Source: JBGQBN01 sp041494805 (GTDB lineage Bacteria > Acidobacteriota > Terriglobia > Terriglobales > Acidobacteriaceae). Taken from it: a DNA stretch of 64,000 nucleotides. The notes beneath the pieces were generated by a model. It worked only from the letters and a program-made list of their open reading frames with translations. It searched no databases and was not told the origin of the DNA. The position numbers were made by a program, and so were the translations under genes. Of the stretch, positions 51,341 to 59,482 are shown in pieces (position 1 is the first letter of the stretch; each line of letters starts with the position of its first letter). The stretch spans positions 62,001-126,000 of the forward strand of contig JBGQBN010000004.1 in NCBI GenBank assembly GCA_041494805.1, in the 5' to 3' direction.

Positions 51341-51736
51341 ATGGCGACGCTTGGACTCATCGAATATAAGGATGCCAGTCCCGAGGTGCGGGCGGTTTAC
51401 GACGACATCATGACCACACGCAAGACCGACTGGGTCAACAATTTCTGGAAGGCCATCGCGCACGATCCCGTGATGCTGAAGCGAACTTGGGAAGACATCA
51501 AGCAGATCATGGGCCCCGGCGCCCTCGATCCGTTGACCAAGGAGATGGTCTACCTGGCGGTGAGTGTCAGCAACCAGTGCGGATACTGCATCGCGTCCCA
51601 TACGGTCGGAGCGCAAGGCAAGGGTATGACAGACGCGATGTTCAAAGAGCTGATGGCGGTGGTGGGGATGGCTAACGAGACCAATCGGCTAGTGGCCGGG
51701 TATCAGGTGGAGATCGACCAGCAGTTCAAGTGCTAG
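51341..51736 (+). CDS. Carboxymuconolactone decarboxylase / AhpD-like protein
   Basis: 131 residues of helical AhpD fold. The redox motif is CGYCIASH (CxxC...H) in the middle, matching peroxidase-type rather than decarboxylase members. It is likely a thiol-dependent peroxidase or hydroperoxide-defence protein. It follows hemQ on the same strand by about 36 bases and may be cotranscribed, an arrangement that would link haem synthesis and oxidative stress. Confidence 0.88.
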   Translation: MATLGLIEYKDASPEVRAVYDDIMTTRKTDWVNNFWKAIAHDPVMLKRTWEDIKQIMGPGALDPLTKEMVYLAVSVSNQCGYCIASHTVGAQGKGMTDAMFKELMAVVGMANETNRLVAGYQVEIDQQFKC

Positions 51737-51776
51737 TCGTTGGTCGGAGGTCGGCGGTCGTGGGTCGGCGGTCTTT
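51737..51776. repeat. Word-like degenerate repeat (GGTCGG type)
   Basis: Repeats of TCGTTGGTCGGAGGTCGGCG words right after the AhpD-like gene, like the runs at 3909, 31882 and 62599. They lack a coding frame. Confidence 0.5.
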
Positions 51777-51785
51777 TTCGTCAGT

Positions 51786-52115
51786 TTACTTTGTGGTTTT
51801 CCGGCGTTGGCTACGTGCTCTTATTTCTTTGAACTTGAACTCGTGCCGCTTCATGTCCACGCGGCGGCCACGGAAGATTACACCTTCGGCCTCCAGACGC
51901 AGGCGTTGCTCGATGGCGGAATCGCCGCGCAGCTTGATCTCGCCTCCAGCGCCTACCACGCGCTGCCAAGGCAACCCGAAGGAACGATGCAAGGTCCAGG
52001 CTACTCGTCTGGCCGATCCGGGATATCCCGCTGCCTGGGCGATGGCGCCGTAGGTGGAAACTTTCCCTCGGGGAATTTTCTGGATCGTGGCCAGAATGCG
52101 GCTGTGCATGGTCAT
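51786..52115 (-). CDS. Alkyltransferase-like protein (ATL), DNA repair
   Basis: 109 residues from ATG 52115, which overlaps the yeiH stop as ATGA; a long upstream open frame is a shadow. It has the AGT/MGMT DNA-binding core (IPRGKVSTYGAIAQAAG, ARRVAWTL), but the alkyl-accepting PCHR motif is LPWQRVV, with Trp instead of Cys. Such ATL proteins cannot transfer alkyl groups. They recognise O6-alkylguanine and steer nucleotide-excision repair to it. Basic residues at the C-terminus may aid DNA binding. Confidence 0.85.
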   Translation of the reverse strand: MTMHSRILATIQKIPRGKVSTYGAIAQAAGYPGSARRVAWTLHRSFGLPWQRVVGAGGEIKLRGDSAIEQRLRLEAEGVIFRGRRVDMKRHEFKFKEIRARSQRRKTTK

Positions 52116-53035
52116 AGCGCGATCCAGCCCGCGCGAATCATCCAGAGCCAACCCACCGAGACCAGCAGCCACAGTGTGACACCCTGCAAAAGTGGCCGAT
52201 GGCCGACCTTCTTGATAGTGGCGACCGAGATGCCACTGCCGATCAGGAAGAGGGTCACGGTGAGCCCGATCCGGGCTGCCTTGGAAAGCAATCCGTAGGC
52301 CGGCATGCCCGCGGGCAGATAGGTATTGCAGACGGCCGCCAGGCAGAACAGGCCTATAAACCACGGCCACTGAATCTTCGCTTTCGCGTGCTTCACCACC
52401 GCGGTCCCGATCGCCAGAGGAACAATCCACAGGGCGCGGGCAAGTTTCACCGTGGTGGCGATGGTCAGGGCAACCGCGCCGTACTTCGCTGCGGCGCCCA
52501 CGACCGAACTGGTGTCATGAATCGCGAGCGCGGCCCAAAGTCCGAATTGAGACTGGGTGAGGCCAAGCGCGGCGCCAATCGTCGGAAAGATCAGGAGCGC
52601 TACCGAGTTGAGGACGAAAACCGTGCCCAGGGAAACCGCCATTTGCTCGTCACTGGCGTGGCTGATCGGGCCGACCGCTGCGATGGCGCTGCCCCCGCAG
52701 ATGGCGGTGCCTGTCGAGATCAGGAACGCCGAGGTCTGCTGAACTTTGAGCAACGCGCCCAAGGTCATGCCGAGAATCAGGGTGAAGCTGATGCTGAGCA
52801 GCGTATAAAGAAATCCGGTGCGTCCGGCGCGGATCACCTGGTGCAGGTCCATGCCGAAGCCGAGGCCGACGACGGAAGCTTGCAGCAGATAGCGGGAGAG
52901 TCTCGTCGAGCTGCTACGGAAGGGATGCGTAAACGCTAGGCCAAAAACCAGCCCCATGGCCAGGGCCAGGGGTGGGGATACGAATCCGCTGGCGGCACAG
53001 ATGAGGCCGACTACAAAAACAGTCTTCTGGATCAT
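52112..53035 (-). CDS. YeiH family putative sulfate exporter
   Basis: 307 residues with about ten hydrophobic segments. GTAICGGSAIAAVGPI and LNSVALLIFP are family motifs, and AIHDTSSVVGAAAKYG is the typical central segment. YeiH/UPF0324 proteins are predicted sulfate or sulfonate exporters, but biochemistry is scarce. It overlaps the ATL gene by four bases, an operon that has no obvious functional sense. Confidence 0.82.
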   Translation of the reverse strand: MIQKTVFVVGLICAASGFVSPPLALAMGLVFGLAFTHPFRSSSTRLSRYLLQASVVGLGFGMDLHQVIRAGRTGFLYTLLSISFTLILGMTLGALLKVQQTSAFLISTGTAICGGSAIAAVGPISHASDEQMAVSLGTVFVLNSVALLIFPTIGAALGLTQSQFGLWAALAIHDTSSVVGAAAKYGAVALTIATTVKLARALWIVPLAIGTAVVKHAKAKIQWPWFIGLFCLAAVCNTYLPAGMPAYGLLSKAARIGLTVTLFLIGSGISVATIKKVGHRPLLQGVTLWLLVSVGWLWMIRAGWIAL

Positions 53036-53068
53036 TGCTTAGGAGTTTACAAGACTGGCGCGGAAGAC

Positions 53069-53093
53069 GCGGGCGAGGGCGCCCGCGCCACAC
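53069..53093. repeat. REP-like palindrome, intergenic copy
   Basis: GCGGGCGAGGGCGCCCGCGC followed by CACAC, between yeiH and the STAS gene. It is nearly identical to the copy inside the ABC exporter gene at 21698-21722. Confidence 0.65.
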
Positions 53094-53098
53094 GGAAA

Positions 53099-53455
53099 TC
53101 AGGCTGCCGTGTCTTCGAGGAACGACTCGACTGCCTTTTCCTCGCTGTCGTAAACCTGGAAAACGGTCAGCAGCTTGGTTACCTGCAGCAGATCGCCGAC
53201 GCGCTGCGTAAGGTTAGCCAGCTTGATGGAACAGCCCGCAGTTTGGGCCGTAGTATAAATGGCCACCAGAGTTCCCAGTCCGCCGCTGTCGATGTAGGTG
53301 ACGCCACCCAGGTTGAGCACGACACGATTGCTCTGGGAAATCACCATTTTGAGCGTGTCGCGCAGATCAGCCGACTCTTCGCCAAAAATAATGCGGCCAG
53401 CGCAGTCCACGACTACCACGCCATCCACGGTTCGTATGGTTAGTTTCAGTTGCAC
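53099..53455 (-). CDS. STAS-domain anti-anti-sigma factor
   Basis: 118 residues, single STAS domain. LNLGGVTYIDSGGLGTLVA carries the phosphorylatable serine S57, equivalent to Ser58 of SpoIIAA. Such proteins bind a kinase anti-sigma factor in the unphosphorylated state and free a sigma factor or another target. No cognate kinase or phosphatase is adjacent, so the partner is elsewhere. Start MQLKLTIRTVDGVV. Confidence 0.9.
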   Translation of the reverse strand: MQLKLTIRTVDGVVVVDCAGRIIFGEESADLRDTLKMVISQSNRVVLNLGGVTYIDSGGLGTLVAIYTTAQTAGCSIKLANLTQRVGDLLQVTKLLTVFQVYDSEEKAVESFLEDTAA

Positions 53456-53673
53456 GGGGATTCTCCTTGGCCAACGGGCAAGCCAGCCAGACCCAAGAGA
53501 CTATAGCGTGGGACGTGGGTTGTGCAAGCCTTTCGTGGACGGTGAGAGAGTGGGCACCGCAGGCCATAGTGGGCCCTGAGGAAGGCACCTTACTGTGTTT
53601 CAGCCCGCTAATCCTTTCCGCTGGCGACCGTCCGCACTGCGCAGGCATCACGTATAATCAGCTGTTCCCTACC

Positions 53674-55491
53674 ATGAGCTACCAGGTTCTGGCCCGCAAA
53701 TACCGTCCGCAGAAATTCTCCGAGGTCATCGGCCAGGAGCACGTTACCCGGACTCTGAAGAACGCCCTCGAGCAAGGACGCACGGCGCATGGCTACATCT
53801 TTAGCGGGCACCGGGGTATCGGTAAGACCACGGTGGCACGCATCCTGGCCATGGCTCTCAACTGCCGGTCCTCCGACAAACCGGTATTAGAACCTTGCGG
53901 GGTCTGTGACTCGTGTACCGAGATTCGCGCCGGGAATTCCGTGGACGTGATCGAGATTGACGCTGCTACCAACCGTGGCATCGACGAGATCCGTGAACTG
54001 CGGGAGGCGGCTCGCTATCGGCCGGCGCGCGACCGCTTCAAGATCTACGTCCTGGACGAGGCTCACCAGATCACCGACGCTGCCTTCAATGCCCTGCTGA
54101 AAACCCTTGAGGAGCCTCCGGGACATGTGGTGTTCATGCTAGCCACGACCCAACCCGAGGATATTCCGCAGACCATCCGTTCGCGTTGCCAGCATTTCAG
54201 CTTTCGCGCGGTAAAGTTCGAGGAGATTCTTGGGCAACTGAAAGACCTTGCCGGCAGAGAAAAGATCGAGGCCGATGAAGATGCACTGGCACTTCTGGCC
54301 GAAGCGGGTGACGGCTCCATACGGGACGCTCTCTCCATTCTGGATCAGGCGATCGCGGCTTGCGACGGACGTCTGACGGCGGATGCGGTGCGGCAGCTGG
54401 TGGGGGCGGCGCCTTCCGGAGTCTTGGAAGAGGTAATGCGGTCCGTAGCCAACGGGTCGACCGAAGAAGTACTGCGACTAGTGGACAGGTTGCTCAGCGA
54501 AGGTCACAGTCCTACTCACTTCGCCCGCCAGATGGTCCGATTTTTGCGCAACACGTTGGTGGCCAAGGTGGCCGGCGGGGACTCGTCCTTGCTGCAGATT
54601 TCCAGTGACGAACGCCGACGTGTGGCTCGCGTAGCCGAATTGTTCGGTGAGGAAGATCTGGCGCGGCACCTCCAGATCATGTTGCGCACCCACGGAGAGC
54701 TCGGTTACCGGCAGGAGCAGCGCTTCCATCTCGAGTTGGGCTTGCTCAAGATGGCGCACGCACAGCGCCTGTTGCCACTGGAGCAATTGCTGAGCGAGGC
54801 GGGTGTGGCGAGTGTTCCGGGAGCGGCCAGCAAGCCTACTATGGTCGAGCCGAGGAGATCGGAATCGCCCGCGGCAGGTCGTCCCAGTGCAGATCGTCCC
54901 AATAATGTCTCGCCATTTGCGGCGGATTCGGCTCGGAAAGGTACATCGAAGCCCGAGCTTTCGGCCGAGACCAACCCCGCCGCGGGCCCTCGGGTTGTTG
55001 CCGGATCGGCCATGGCTAGCGTGGTAATGGGAGCAGCCGCGCCCGCGACGTTGCAGCCCGCTCCCGAGGTCTTGGCAGAATCGGAAAATGATCCAGAAAG
55101 CCAAGCTTCCGAACAGAACCCTCTGCGCCAGGCGGTGTTGAACGCGTTGGCGGAGGGCGGCCATCGTATGCTGGTCTCGATGCTGGCAGCCGGAGAATGG
55201 CAAGTCGTGGGCAATGAATTAGTGATCAAGGTGGCGTCCTCAGAGACTGTGATTGACATGTCTTTGGGTGCGGACGCCAAGCGGTTGGCCATCGCCACCG
55301 CCAGCGGAGTGTTGGGACGCCCTGTGAAACTGAAAGTAGCTGCCGGCGGGGACTCGCGGGGTGCCGGACCAACTCGCGCCGCGTCCAACGGTGGTCGCGG
55401 CCGCGCCGAACAGGACCCGATAGTCCGGCGCATGAGAGAGAAATTCGGGGCGGAGATCAGGACGATTATTGATTATCGGGAGAAGAGGTAG
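53674..55491 (+). CDS. dnaX: DNA polymerase III subunit gamma/tau
   Basis: 605 residues from ATG 53674 (MSYQVLARKYRPQKFSEVIG, the canonical start); 69 upstream codons are shadow. Walker A is GHRGIGKTT (45-53), the zinc module has C-x-C cysteines around ALNCRSS and CGVCDSC, Walker B region IYVLDEAHQ and sensor-1 ATTQPEDIP. The AAA+ part ends near 330; the last 250 residues are Ala/Pro-rich and then form a tau-like C-terminal domain. It loads the sliding clamp and couples the polymerase. It heads the dnaX-ybaB-recR cluster. Confidence 0.95.
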   Translation: MSYQVLARKYRPQKFSEVIGQEHVTRTLKNALEQGRTAHGYIFSGHRGIGKTTVARILAMALNCRSSDKPVLEPCGVCDSCTEIRAGNSVDVIEIDAATNRGIDEIRELREAARYRPARDRFKIYVLDEAHQITDAAFNALLKTLEEPPGHVVFMLATTQPEDIPQTIRSRCQHFSFRAVKFEEILGQLKDLAGREKIEADEDALALLAEAGDGSIRDALSILDQAIAACDGRLTADAVRQLVGAAPSGVLEEVMRSVANGSTEEVLRLVDRLLSEGHSPTHFARQMVRFLRNTLVAKVAGGDSSLLQISSDERRRVARVAELFGEEDLARHLQIMLRTHGELGYRQEQRFHLELGLLKMAHAQRLLPLEQLLSEAGVASVPGAASKPTMVEPRRSESPAAGRPSADRPNNVSPFAADSARKGTSKPELSAETNPAAGPRVVAGSAMASVVMGAAAPATLQPAPEVLAESENDPESQASEQNPLRQAVLNALAEGGHRMLVSMLAAGEWQVVGNELVIKVASSETVIDMSLGADAKRLAIATASGVLGRPVKLKVAAGGDSRGAGPTRAASNGGRGRAEQDPIVRRMREKFGAEIRTIIDYREKR

Positions 55492-55556
55492 AAAGGTTTC
55501 AAGGTTTCCTCACCGCATAACTTGCTTTTCCAACTTTGAAACCTTGCCCCCTTCCG
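55492..55556. repeat. Word-like inverted repeat (GGTTTCAA type)
   Basis: AAAGGTTTCAAGGTTTCC, then the near-complement CTTTGAAACCTTG, so the run can fold into a hairpin between dnaX and ybaB. Confidence 0.5.
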
Positions 55557-55564
55557 AGGACACT

Positions 55565-55870
55565 ATGGGCGGATTCAACCTTCAAGAATTGATGTCGCAG
55601 GCCAAGCGGCAATATGAGGTGCTGCAGAAAAAGCTTGCGGAGACGGTTGTCGAAGGTTCCGCCGGCGGCGGCAGCGTCACCGTCAAGATGGACGGCCGCA
55701 AGCAAGTGCTGAGCATCAAGATTGACACGGAGGCCGTCAAGGCTGGTGACCTGGAGATGCTGCAGGATCTGATCACAGCGGCGGTCAACGGCGCTGGCAG
55801 AAAAGTGGATGAAGCCATACAGTCCTCGATGGGCGGAATGTTGGGCGGACTGGGGCTGCCGGGATTGTGA
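55565..55870 (+). CDS. ybaB: YbaB/EbfC nucleoid-associated protein
   Basis: 101 residues from ATG 55565 (MGGFNLQELMSQAKR). The helix-strand pattern with VKMDGRKQVLSIKID and DLITAAVNGAGRKVDEAIQ is the YbaB fold; a Gly/Met-rich tail follows. It binds DNA as a dimer without strong specificity. It is placed between dnaX and recR, the usual genomic order, and may serve recombination repair or nucleoid structure. Confidence 0.92.
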   Translation: MGGFNLQELMSQAKRQYEVLQKKLAETVVEGSAGGGSVTVKMDGRKQVLSIKIDTEAVKAGDLEMLQDLITAAVNGAGRKVDEAIQSSMGGMLGGLGLPGL

Positions 55871-55979
55871 AATTGGATTTGAGTAATCGGGCGATTGTGT
55901 AATTGTCTTGGGCTTCGATTTTCAATTACGCAATTCCCCAATTACGCAATTCCCCAATTTTCAATTGCTCAATTACTCA
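55870..55979. repeat. Word-like repeat (CAATT/TACGCAATT type)
   Basis: Degenerate direct and inverted words (AATTGGATT, ATTGTGTAATTG, CAATTACGCAATTCC repeated, CAATTGCTCAATTACTC) fill the gap between ybaB and recR. The AT content is much higher than in the flanking genes. Confidence 0.55.
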
Positions 55980-56579
55980 ATGTCTAAATTTGCGGAGCCG
56001 ATGGCGCGGCTGATCGAAGAACTAAAGAAACTGCCCGGCATTGGCAGCAAAAGCGCGCAGCGGCTCGCCTTCCACATCCTACGCTCGAGCGACGAAGATG
56101 CCGAGGCGCTGGCAGTGGCGGTACGTGACGTTAAGGCGAATCTGCGGCTGTGCTCCCTCTGCAACAACATTACCGACGTGGACCCCTGCGTCTACTGCAC
56201 TAGCCCGACCCGCAACCAGCGGCTGGTTTGCGTGGTCGAAGAACCGACCAATATCGCCGCGATTGAGAAGACCAGGCACTTCAACGGCGTCTATCACGTG
56301 CTGCACGGCGCGATTTCTCCGTTGCACGGCGTGGGTCCGGAGCAGTTACGAATCGCCAACCTGATGCGGCGCGTGCAGGATGGGCAGGTGGAGGAAGTAA
56401 TCATCGCCACCAATCCCACAGTGGAGGGGGAAGCTACAGCGGTCTATCTTTCCGGACAGCTGCGGCGCCCCAGCCTCAAGGTGACCCGCATTGCTATGGG
56501 TATTCCAGTGGGCAGCGACATCGAGTACGCCGACGAAATCACTATGCTGAAGGCCCTGGAGGGCCGCCGGGAACTGTAG
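55980..56579 (+). CDS. recR: Recombination mediator protein RecR
   Basis: 199 residues from ATG 55980. Helix-hairpin-helix LKKLPGIGSKSAQRLAFHIL, the four-cysteine zinc finger (CSLCNNITDVDPCVYC), Toprim motifs (CVVEEPTNIAAIEK, HVLHGAISPLHGVG, EVIIATNPTVEGEATA) and the C-terminal GSDIEYADEITMLKALEGR are all present at normal spacing. With RecF and RecO it loads RecA at gaps. It closes the dnaX cluster. Confidence 0.96.
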   Translation: MSKFAEPMARLIEELKKLPGIGSKSAQRLAFHILRSSDEDAEALAVAVRDVKANLRLCSLCNNITDVDPCVYCTSPTRNQRLVCVVEEPTNIAAIEKTRHFNGVYHVLHGAISPLHGVGPEQLRIANLMRRVQDGQVEEVIIATNPTVEGEATAVYLSGQLRRPSLKVTRIAMGIPVGSDIEYADEITMLKALEGRREL

Positions 56580-57033
56580 CCTACCGCTTCCAACGGGACG
56601 GACTTCCACTGATTCCCGATACAACTGCTCTTTCCAAGATGTGCAAAAGTTTTGTCACGCCCCCAACCGGGAAAGGCGAAGACTTGACCATCAGGCAATG
56701 CCAACACAATAACTATATATACTAGAATTACTTACGGGATATATCATCGTGCAAGAGATGAAGCCAGGAGTTGGTACGGCAGTTGCACTTGGAGAGGCGT
56801 CTCGTTCCTCGTCTCTGATTTTCAGCTGGCGCGAGGAAGTGCAGGGCAACCCAACTGGCCACAAACGGCCAGAAGCATTTTCGGCGCCAGCTCGCGCCGT
56901 GCTGTGATGTAACCGCATCTCAACTCGACGCTACAAAGAAACCGGGCCAACCAGCCCGGTTTTCTTTCTGACCGGTTTTCTTTCTGAAAAGAACAGCCGC
57001 GGATTTTCCCGGATTCCCCCGGATTCCCCCGGA
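56580..57033. other. 454-base region: AT-rich patch, tandem repeats, no confident gene
   Basis: 56700-56750 is unusually AT-rich (TATATACT region) and could be a promoter. ATG 56758 to TGA 56907 would encode a 49-residue peptide without a known motif, which I do not call. The hairpin CTGGCC-ACAAAC-GGCCAG lies near 56855. A terminator follows at 56940. Then come two exact 16-base tandem copies of CCGGTTTTCTTTCTGA (56956-56971, 56972-56987) and a 10-base period repeat of GGATTCCCCC type (57001-57034) that ends at the stop codon of the next gene. Confidence 0.5.
56940..56968. terminator. Bidirectional rho-independent terminator
   Basis: AACCGGGC (56940-56947) pairs with GCCCGGTT (56954-56961) around CAACCA, flanked by AAAGAAA on the left and TTCTTTC on the right, so it works on both strands. 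It lies between the end of recR and the convergent nuclease-like gene. Confidence 0.85.
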
Positions 57034-57579
57034 TCAAGACACATCTTTGAGAAAGAAATTCTGTTCTTCCTCGGTTGGCTGGATGCCTGCGGGCAGGACT
57101 CCCCGGTTGTACTCCGCCATGCGGTTCTTCCACTTGAGAAACTCAGTGATGGTCTGCGGCTCAATGCGGACTTCCACCCGCCGTAGACTGGCCAGCAGCA
57201 GGTTCATCTCGTAGCGAAAGCCGATGGTAGTGCGCAGATTCCTGGCGGAGGCACGCACTAGTTCGACTTTGCGGTTGCGGTATTCGAGGAGTCCCCAGCC
57301 CGTGGGCATTTCCTCCGGGCGGACGAGCCCAGCAGACGCGAGGTAGAAACGTTCACAGCCGACCCCGATCTCTGGTTTCAGGCGGAATAGCTTCTCCCGG
57401 TCGGCCAGAAAATCGGGCCGCGAGACCTTGCACTCGATCAGGATGGAATGGCAGGCTCGCTTCCATCCGATGGCATCAGGCATCTCGCCACTCAGGCAAG
57501 CCTGTTCGGAAAGAACCACTCCGCAGCGATGGGCGCGTAGCCACTCCACTGCTTTCTGAACCAACTGAGCGTGGGTCAT
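57034..57579 (-). CDS. MmcB-like PD-(D/E)XK nuclease-fold protein
   Basis: 181 residues. D35 in EMPDAIGWKR and the E-x-K pair in SILIECKVSRPDFLADREK (about 46-64) form the PD-(D/E)XK catalytic signature, as in the MmcB/COG5321 family of DNA-repair-related nucleases. ERFYLASAGLVRPEEMPTGW supplies the remaining core strands. The C-terminal part is helical. It is convergent with recR. A type of restriction-like or repair endonuclease is implied, but no methylase or helicase partner is seen. Confidence 0.65.
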   Translation of the reverse strand: MTHAQLVQKAVEWLRAHRCGVVLSEQACLSGEMPDAIGWKRACHSILIECKVSRPDFLADREKLFRLKPEIGVGCERFYLASAGLVRPEEMPTGWGLLEYRNRKVELVRASARNLRTTIGFRYEMNLLLASLRRVEVRIEPQTITEFLKWKNRMAEYNRGVLPAGIQPTEEEQNFFLKDVS

Positions 57580-57613
57580 AGAACATCTGTAACCGGCGGT
57601 GAGCCAAGAAGGA

Positions 57614-57656
57614 AGTGACTCAGTAGCTTCTGGCTTCTGGCTTCTAGCTTCTGGCT
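57614..57656. repeat. Word-like repeat (CTTCTGG type)
   Basis: Repeats of the seven-base word CTTCTGG or CTTCTAG (TAGCTTCTGGCTTCTGGC) between the nuclease-like gene and the 3' end of the CHAD gene. Confidence 0.5.
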
Positions 57657-59299
57657 GTGGCGGCTGGCTTGGGTTTAGATACGCGCAGGGGCTTCACCAA
57701 CACGGGGCGGCGGTAGACGGTCTCGAGAAGGTGGCGCGCTGAGGCGATGGCGTCGGCCAGCCGATGCCGCGGAGAATATCCCTGGGCGGCGATCACCAGA
57801 ACACCGTTCCGGTTGTGGACATCGAGGCGTTGGATGCGCCCGTCGCGGGCCTCATCAAATGCCTCCGCGAGTCGCAGGATTCCCGCCAGGCGCAACGCGC
57901 TCTTGCGTTGGTCAGGCGACAATCCCTGCAGGGTTTTCTGCCCCAGACGAGGCAGTGCCCCGCGATGATAGCGGGCGACAACCCCAGCCATTCGTAGATC
58001 CTGCTCGTTCCAGCCCAGGGGCGGTGCGAGCGCACGGATGAGCCGATAAGCGGCCTTGTGCTGGCCCTTCTTGCTCTGAGACCGTCCGACATCATGCAAC
58101 AGTGCCGCAGTTCGCAGCACGGCCCGTTGCTCCGAGCTGGGTAACTGCGCGGGCCGCCCGTTCGTCGCCAGTCCGTCATAGAGCTGGAGGGCGAGCCGGG
58201 CTACGTGGTTGGAGTGCTTGAAGTCGGAATCCAGAAATGCAGCCCACATCTTGAGACGGGCCAGGGCGGCAGCTTTGATCTGCGGCCCTTTCGGCAACTC
58301 AGCACGCCAAGCCTGCCATAGCGAAGCTCTGCCCAGCATCTTGTCGCGATACCGGCGGATTCTGCGGGTACGCTCTTCACCAATCCTGCCGTGCCAGCGA
58401 GACTTTTCCACCTCATCGTGAAACGCACTTATCTGAAGCGCGGTCGCCCACAAGATATCCAGATCGTGGATCTCACCCAGCAGATCCTGCAGCTCTTTGA
58501 GATCGGTACTCCAGGCAGCGTGTTGCTGCGGCAGAAAATTCTCCACCAGGTAACGGAAACGCTTGAGTCCGATCCGCAAGCGGTGAAATGCAAACTGGGA
58601 GCGATTGCGGAGCGCGTGGTGATGGAGTTCGTACGCTTCGGTCCATCGCTCCAGGGCAAGGTGCTGGAAAACCGCGCCTCCCGGCCGCAGTCTCGCTGCC
58701 CGACGGGGCAGCGATTTGCTCCATCGGTTCCACTGCTTGCGGTCGAACTCTCGTACCGCGACGGCGGCTTCCTGCTTCAACTGGGTCTCCTGGGTGGCGA
58801 GGAATTGCAGCAGGCGGGTGGTCACTGGATCACCGGGGCTGTCCAGGAGATGCACCCATTCCGCCATCACCTGCACGTCACGCAGAGCCCCCAGATCGCC
58901 GAACAGCAGCTTGCCAGCTTTCTTCATCTGCTTCCAGGCAGGATCGGGATCGATTGCCCTGAGGCCGTCGGCGATGGAACGGCAGCGGCGCAGCGCCACC
59001 CGCAAGTCGTGAACGGGATCGGGAGCAAAGTCGGATTGGACTCGGTCGCACTCTTCCAGTACGCGCTGCATCCAGAAGGCGAGGCCGGTCTTCTTTGGGG
59101 CCCCGGCCGCTGTTCTGGCGGCGGGGGTGGGGCGCTCGCGAGCTCCTGGTGACAAAGAGGTCAATTGATCACTCTCGCTGGGGGAAACCAATCCCGCAGC
59201 CAAAGACGGCGGTGGGATCGAGCATCGATTCTCGCTGTTCGTTGCTCTCTTTTCAAGCCGTTGCGCTAGGAAATGCCTGGACCGGGGGGACAGGTCCAT
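57644..59299 (-). CDS. CHAD-HD domain fusion protein (polyphosphate-related)
   Basis: 551 residues from ATG 59299; a TTG two codons earlier is not needed. The first 70 residues are disordered. The CHAD domain (about 70-320) has VHDLRVALRRCRSIADGLR, FGDLGALRDVQVMAEW and the second helical half FHRLRIGLKRFRYLVENF. CHAD domains bind polyphosphate or other anions. The C-terminal domain (about 345-530) is an HD/Ppx-GppA-like fold with ALLHDVGRSQSKKGQHK and KSALRLAGILRLAEAFDEAR. The fusion suggests an enzyme on polyphosphate or (p)ppGpp bound by CHAD. Confidence 0.85.
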   Translation of the reverse strand: MDLSPRSRHFLAQRLEKRATNSENRCSIPPPSLAAGLVSPSESDQLTSLSPGARERPTPAARTAAGAPKKTGLAFWMQRVLEECDRVQSDFAPDPVHDLRVALRRCRSIADGLRAIDPDPAWKQMKKAGKLLFGDLGALRDVQVMAEWVHLLDSPGDPVTTRLLQFLATQETQLKQEAAVAVREFDRKQWNRWSKSLPRRAARLRPGGAVFQHLALERWTEAYELHHHALRNRSQFAFHRLRIGLKRFRYLVENFLPQQHAAWSTDLKELQDLLGEIHDLDILWATALQISAFHDEVEKSRWHGRIGEERTRRIRRYRDKMLGRASLWQAWRAELPKGPQIKAAALARLKMWAAFLDSDFKHSNHVARLALQLYDGLATNGRPAQLPSSEQRAVLRTAALLHDVGRSQSKKGQHKAAYRLIRALAPPLGWNEQDLRMAGVVARYHRGALPRLGQKTLQGLSPDQRKSALRLAGILRLAEAFDEARDGRIQRLDVHNRNGVLVIAAQGYSPRHRLADAIASARHLLETVYRRPVLVKPLRVSKPKPAATARS

Positions 59300-59482
59300 G
59301 ACCAAGAGGGCGAATCAAACAGATGGTTCATTACCTCCGTAATGTGCATTGACTTACCATTTCGCTTTACCCTTAGGCGGTAACCCGGAATCTCCAAGGA
59401 GCCGCGTATCTTAACGGCAGACACAAATAGGGAAAGCAGGATTGCGTCCGCCCGGGCATTTGTCCACAGCCTGAACATCCTG

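Noticed and set aside
52116..52430. N-terminal extension of the alkyltransferase-like protein
   Set aside because: The open frame continues upstream into yeiH on the same strand, but the ATGA overlap start at 52115 gives the family-typical N-terminus.
56749..56907. Possible 49-aa small protein
   Set aside because: No ribosome-binding site and no recognised motif; composition (GC-rich, low hydrophobic order) fits noncoding sequence. It stays a note in the intergenic entry.
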